From Deltaproteobacteria bacterium (GTDB lineage Bacteria; Desulfobacterota; UBA8473), in contig DAOWME010000054.1 of assembly GCA_030643245.1 (NCBI GenBank), positions 1-13,611 of the forward strand: 13,611 nucleotides of DNA. Direction: 5' to 3'. Position 1 is the stretch's first letter. Each line of letters opens with the position of its first letter. The notes beneath the pieces were generated by a model that was not told where the DNA came from, made no database searches, and worked only from the letters and a program-made list of their open reading frames with translations. Of this stretch, positions 12,894-13,611 are shown one piece after another. Made by a program: the position numbers and the translations under genes.

Positions 12894-13364
12894 ATGCACG
12901 AAAATGATGAATTAGAGTATGCGGGATTTTGGATTCGTGTTTGGGCGTCGATTATAGATATTGTTCTTCTTTTGCTAATTACGATGCCTATACTTCTTTC
13001 GATTTATGGAGCCGAATATTTGGAATCAGAGGATTTCATCCATGGGCCAATGGACTTTCTGGTTTCTTGGGTGCTGCCAGCAATTGCAGTAATAACGTTC
13101 TGGATTTATAAATCTGCAACGCCTGGCAAAATGACCATTTCTTCAAAAATTGTCGATGCACAATCAGGCAGACAGCCAAGCACAGGGCAGTTCATCGGTA
13201 GATATCTGGCATTTTTTATAGCTGGGTTGCCTTTAGGGCTTGGTATTATTTGGGTGGCATTTGACAAGCGAAAACAAGGTTGGCATGACAAGTTAGCTGG
13301 AACCGTAGTTGTTCGGAAAAACAATACGAGGCCAGAAAAAGTTGCGTTTGAAAACAAAACCTAA
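12894..13364 (+). CDS. RDD family membrane protein
   Basis: The start is the ATG at 12894-12896, chosen because AAGGAG (12881-12886) lies 7 nt upstream. A TTG further upstream would run into the hairpin repeat. The 156-residue product begins with a short acidic segment, then YAGFWIRVWASIIDIVLLLL, which holds the Arg and Asp that name the family at the edge of membrane helix 1. Helix 2 is FLVSWVLPAIAVITFWIY and helix 3 is RYLAFFIAGLPLGLGIIWVAF. Between them 'SATPGKMTISSKIVDAQSG' and, at the end, 'DKRKQGWHDKLAGTVVVRK' are standard RDD features. RDD proteins are small three-helix inner-membrane proteins, some linked to ion transport; a specific role cannot be assigned. It stands alone, with no co-directional partner. 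Confidence 0.88.
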   Translation: MHENDELEYAGFWIRVWASIIDIVLLLLITMPILLSIYGAEYLESEDFIHGPMDFLVSWVLPAIAVITFWIYKSATPGKMTISSKIVDAQSGRQPSTGQFIGRYLAFFIAGLPLGLGIIWVAFDKRKQGWHDKLAGTVVVRKNNTRPEKVAFENKT

Positions 13365-13382
13365 CGAGGCAAATCCATCCGA

Positions 13383-13409
13383 CCCAAAAATCGCTACGCG
13401 ATTTTTGGG
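13383..13409. terminator. Perfect 12-bp hairpin after the RDD gene
   Basis: CCCAAAAATCGC, loop TAC, GCGATTTTTGGG, starting 19 nt after the stop. It is stable and well placed as a 3' end structure, but no T tract follows, so it may be a repeat or mRNA-stabilising hairpin rather than an intrinsic terminator. Confidence 0.5.
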
Positions 13410-13611
13410 AGTATAGGGGAGTATCTTAATTATTAAATATTCGATCAAAGAATTCCGAGATAGTTAGTGTCCATCCATAAATGGACTTCTTGAGAAAAGG
13501 GCACGAGTTGGTTCCCAATTCAGAAATGAGCAATTTTTTCTCTGAGCAAGGCCGCACGACGGTTTGCGCCGAGGCGTACATGATCGTACGTCGCAGGCGG
13601 AAACCTGAGGA
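13410..13611. other. Non-coding right edge with short palindromes
   Basis: No gene is visible. GTCCAT/ATGGAC (13469-13474, 13481-13486) and CGTAC/GTACG around 13574-13589 are small hairpins. The TTAGTGTCCA upstream of the first shares TAGTGTCCA with 6093-6101. The last ~80 bases have the look of a larger repeat that continues beyond the window, but this cannot be tested here. Confidence 0.35.

Noticed and set aside
13359..13409. attC-like start (ACCTAAC) at the RDD stop codon
   Set aside because: Only the 5' half resembles attC; after the hairpin there is no complementary half or GTTRRRY end, and no integrase or second cassette.
1..13611. CRISPR array or phage/transposase genes
   Set aside because: No regularly spaced direct repeats with unique spacers and no transposase, integrase or phage structural gene is visible on either strand.

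Overview
The window looks like a chromosomal segment of a Gram-negative, outer-membrane-bearing bacterium, probably Desulfobacterota/Deltaproteobacteria-like or a neighbouring phylum. The evidence is a TamB/AsmA-type protein, a type IV pilus minor-pilin cluster, a stand-alone carboxyltransferase, and many short palindromic intergenic repeats with decayed toxin-antitoxin modules. The taxon is an inference from gene content only.

Layout. Positions 1-1430 (minus) hold the N-terminal 476 residues of a TamB-like protein that runs off the left edge. Positions 1431-1990 form a repeat-rich spacer with a perfect 11-bp palindrome, the C-terminal remnant of a four-helix-bundle (23S rRNA intervening-sequence) protein, a ~216-bp inverted-repeat element, and one copy of a 48-bp dispersed repeat. 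Positions 1991-5781 (minus) hold four minor pilin genes, transcribed fimT/gspH - pilV - pilW - pilX. Positions 5782-7418 are a 1.6-kb gene desert of nested inverted repeats, heptamer tracts and a broken antitoxin/toxin pair.

A tRNA-Val(CAC) at 7419-7493 is followed by a strong intrinsic terminator and, 13 nt later, by a two-gene operon: an N-acyl-D-amino-acid deacylase (7559-9142) and a C26 class I glutamine-amidotransferase-fold gamma-glutamyl hydrolase (9147-9923). Positions 9924-10380 carry two copies of a ~44-bp repeat and a minus-strand terminator. Positions 10381-11865 (minus) encode a carboxyltransferase of the pyruvate carboxylase B / oxaloacetate decarboxylase alpha / transcarboxylase 5S family that lacks the biotinyl domain. 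Positions 11866-12893 hold a 173-bp inverted-repeat element, a Phd/VapC-type module killed by in-frame stops, and a 62-nt hairpin repeat. Positions 12894-13364 encode a small RDD-family membrane protein; the rest is non-coding and palindrome-rich.

How the genes work together. The minor pilins should prime and decorate a type IV pilus (or a pseudopilus), but no major pilin, PilY1 or assembly ATPase is in the window. The deacylase and the gamma-glutamyl hydrolase probably form a small amide-hydrolysing catabolic pair. The carboxyltransferase needs a biotin carrier encoded elsewhere.

The least ordinary content is the non-coding DNA: at least four separate inverted-repeat (MITE-like) structures, a shared 16-bp end motif found four times, and 7-bp-periodic tracts of three different sequence types. 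Another oddity is a lysine in place of the near-invariant Glu5 in the FimT/GspH pilin.
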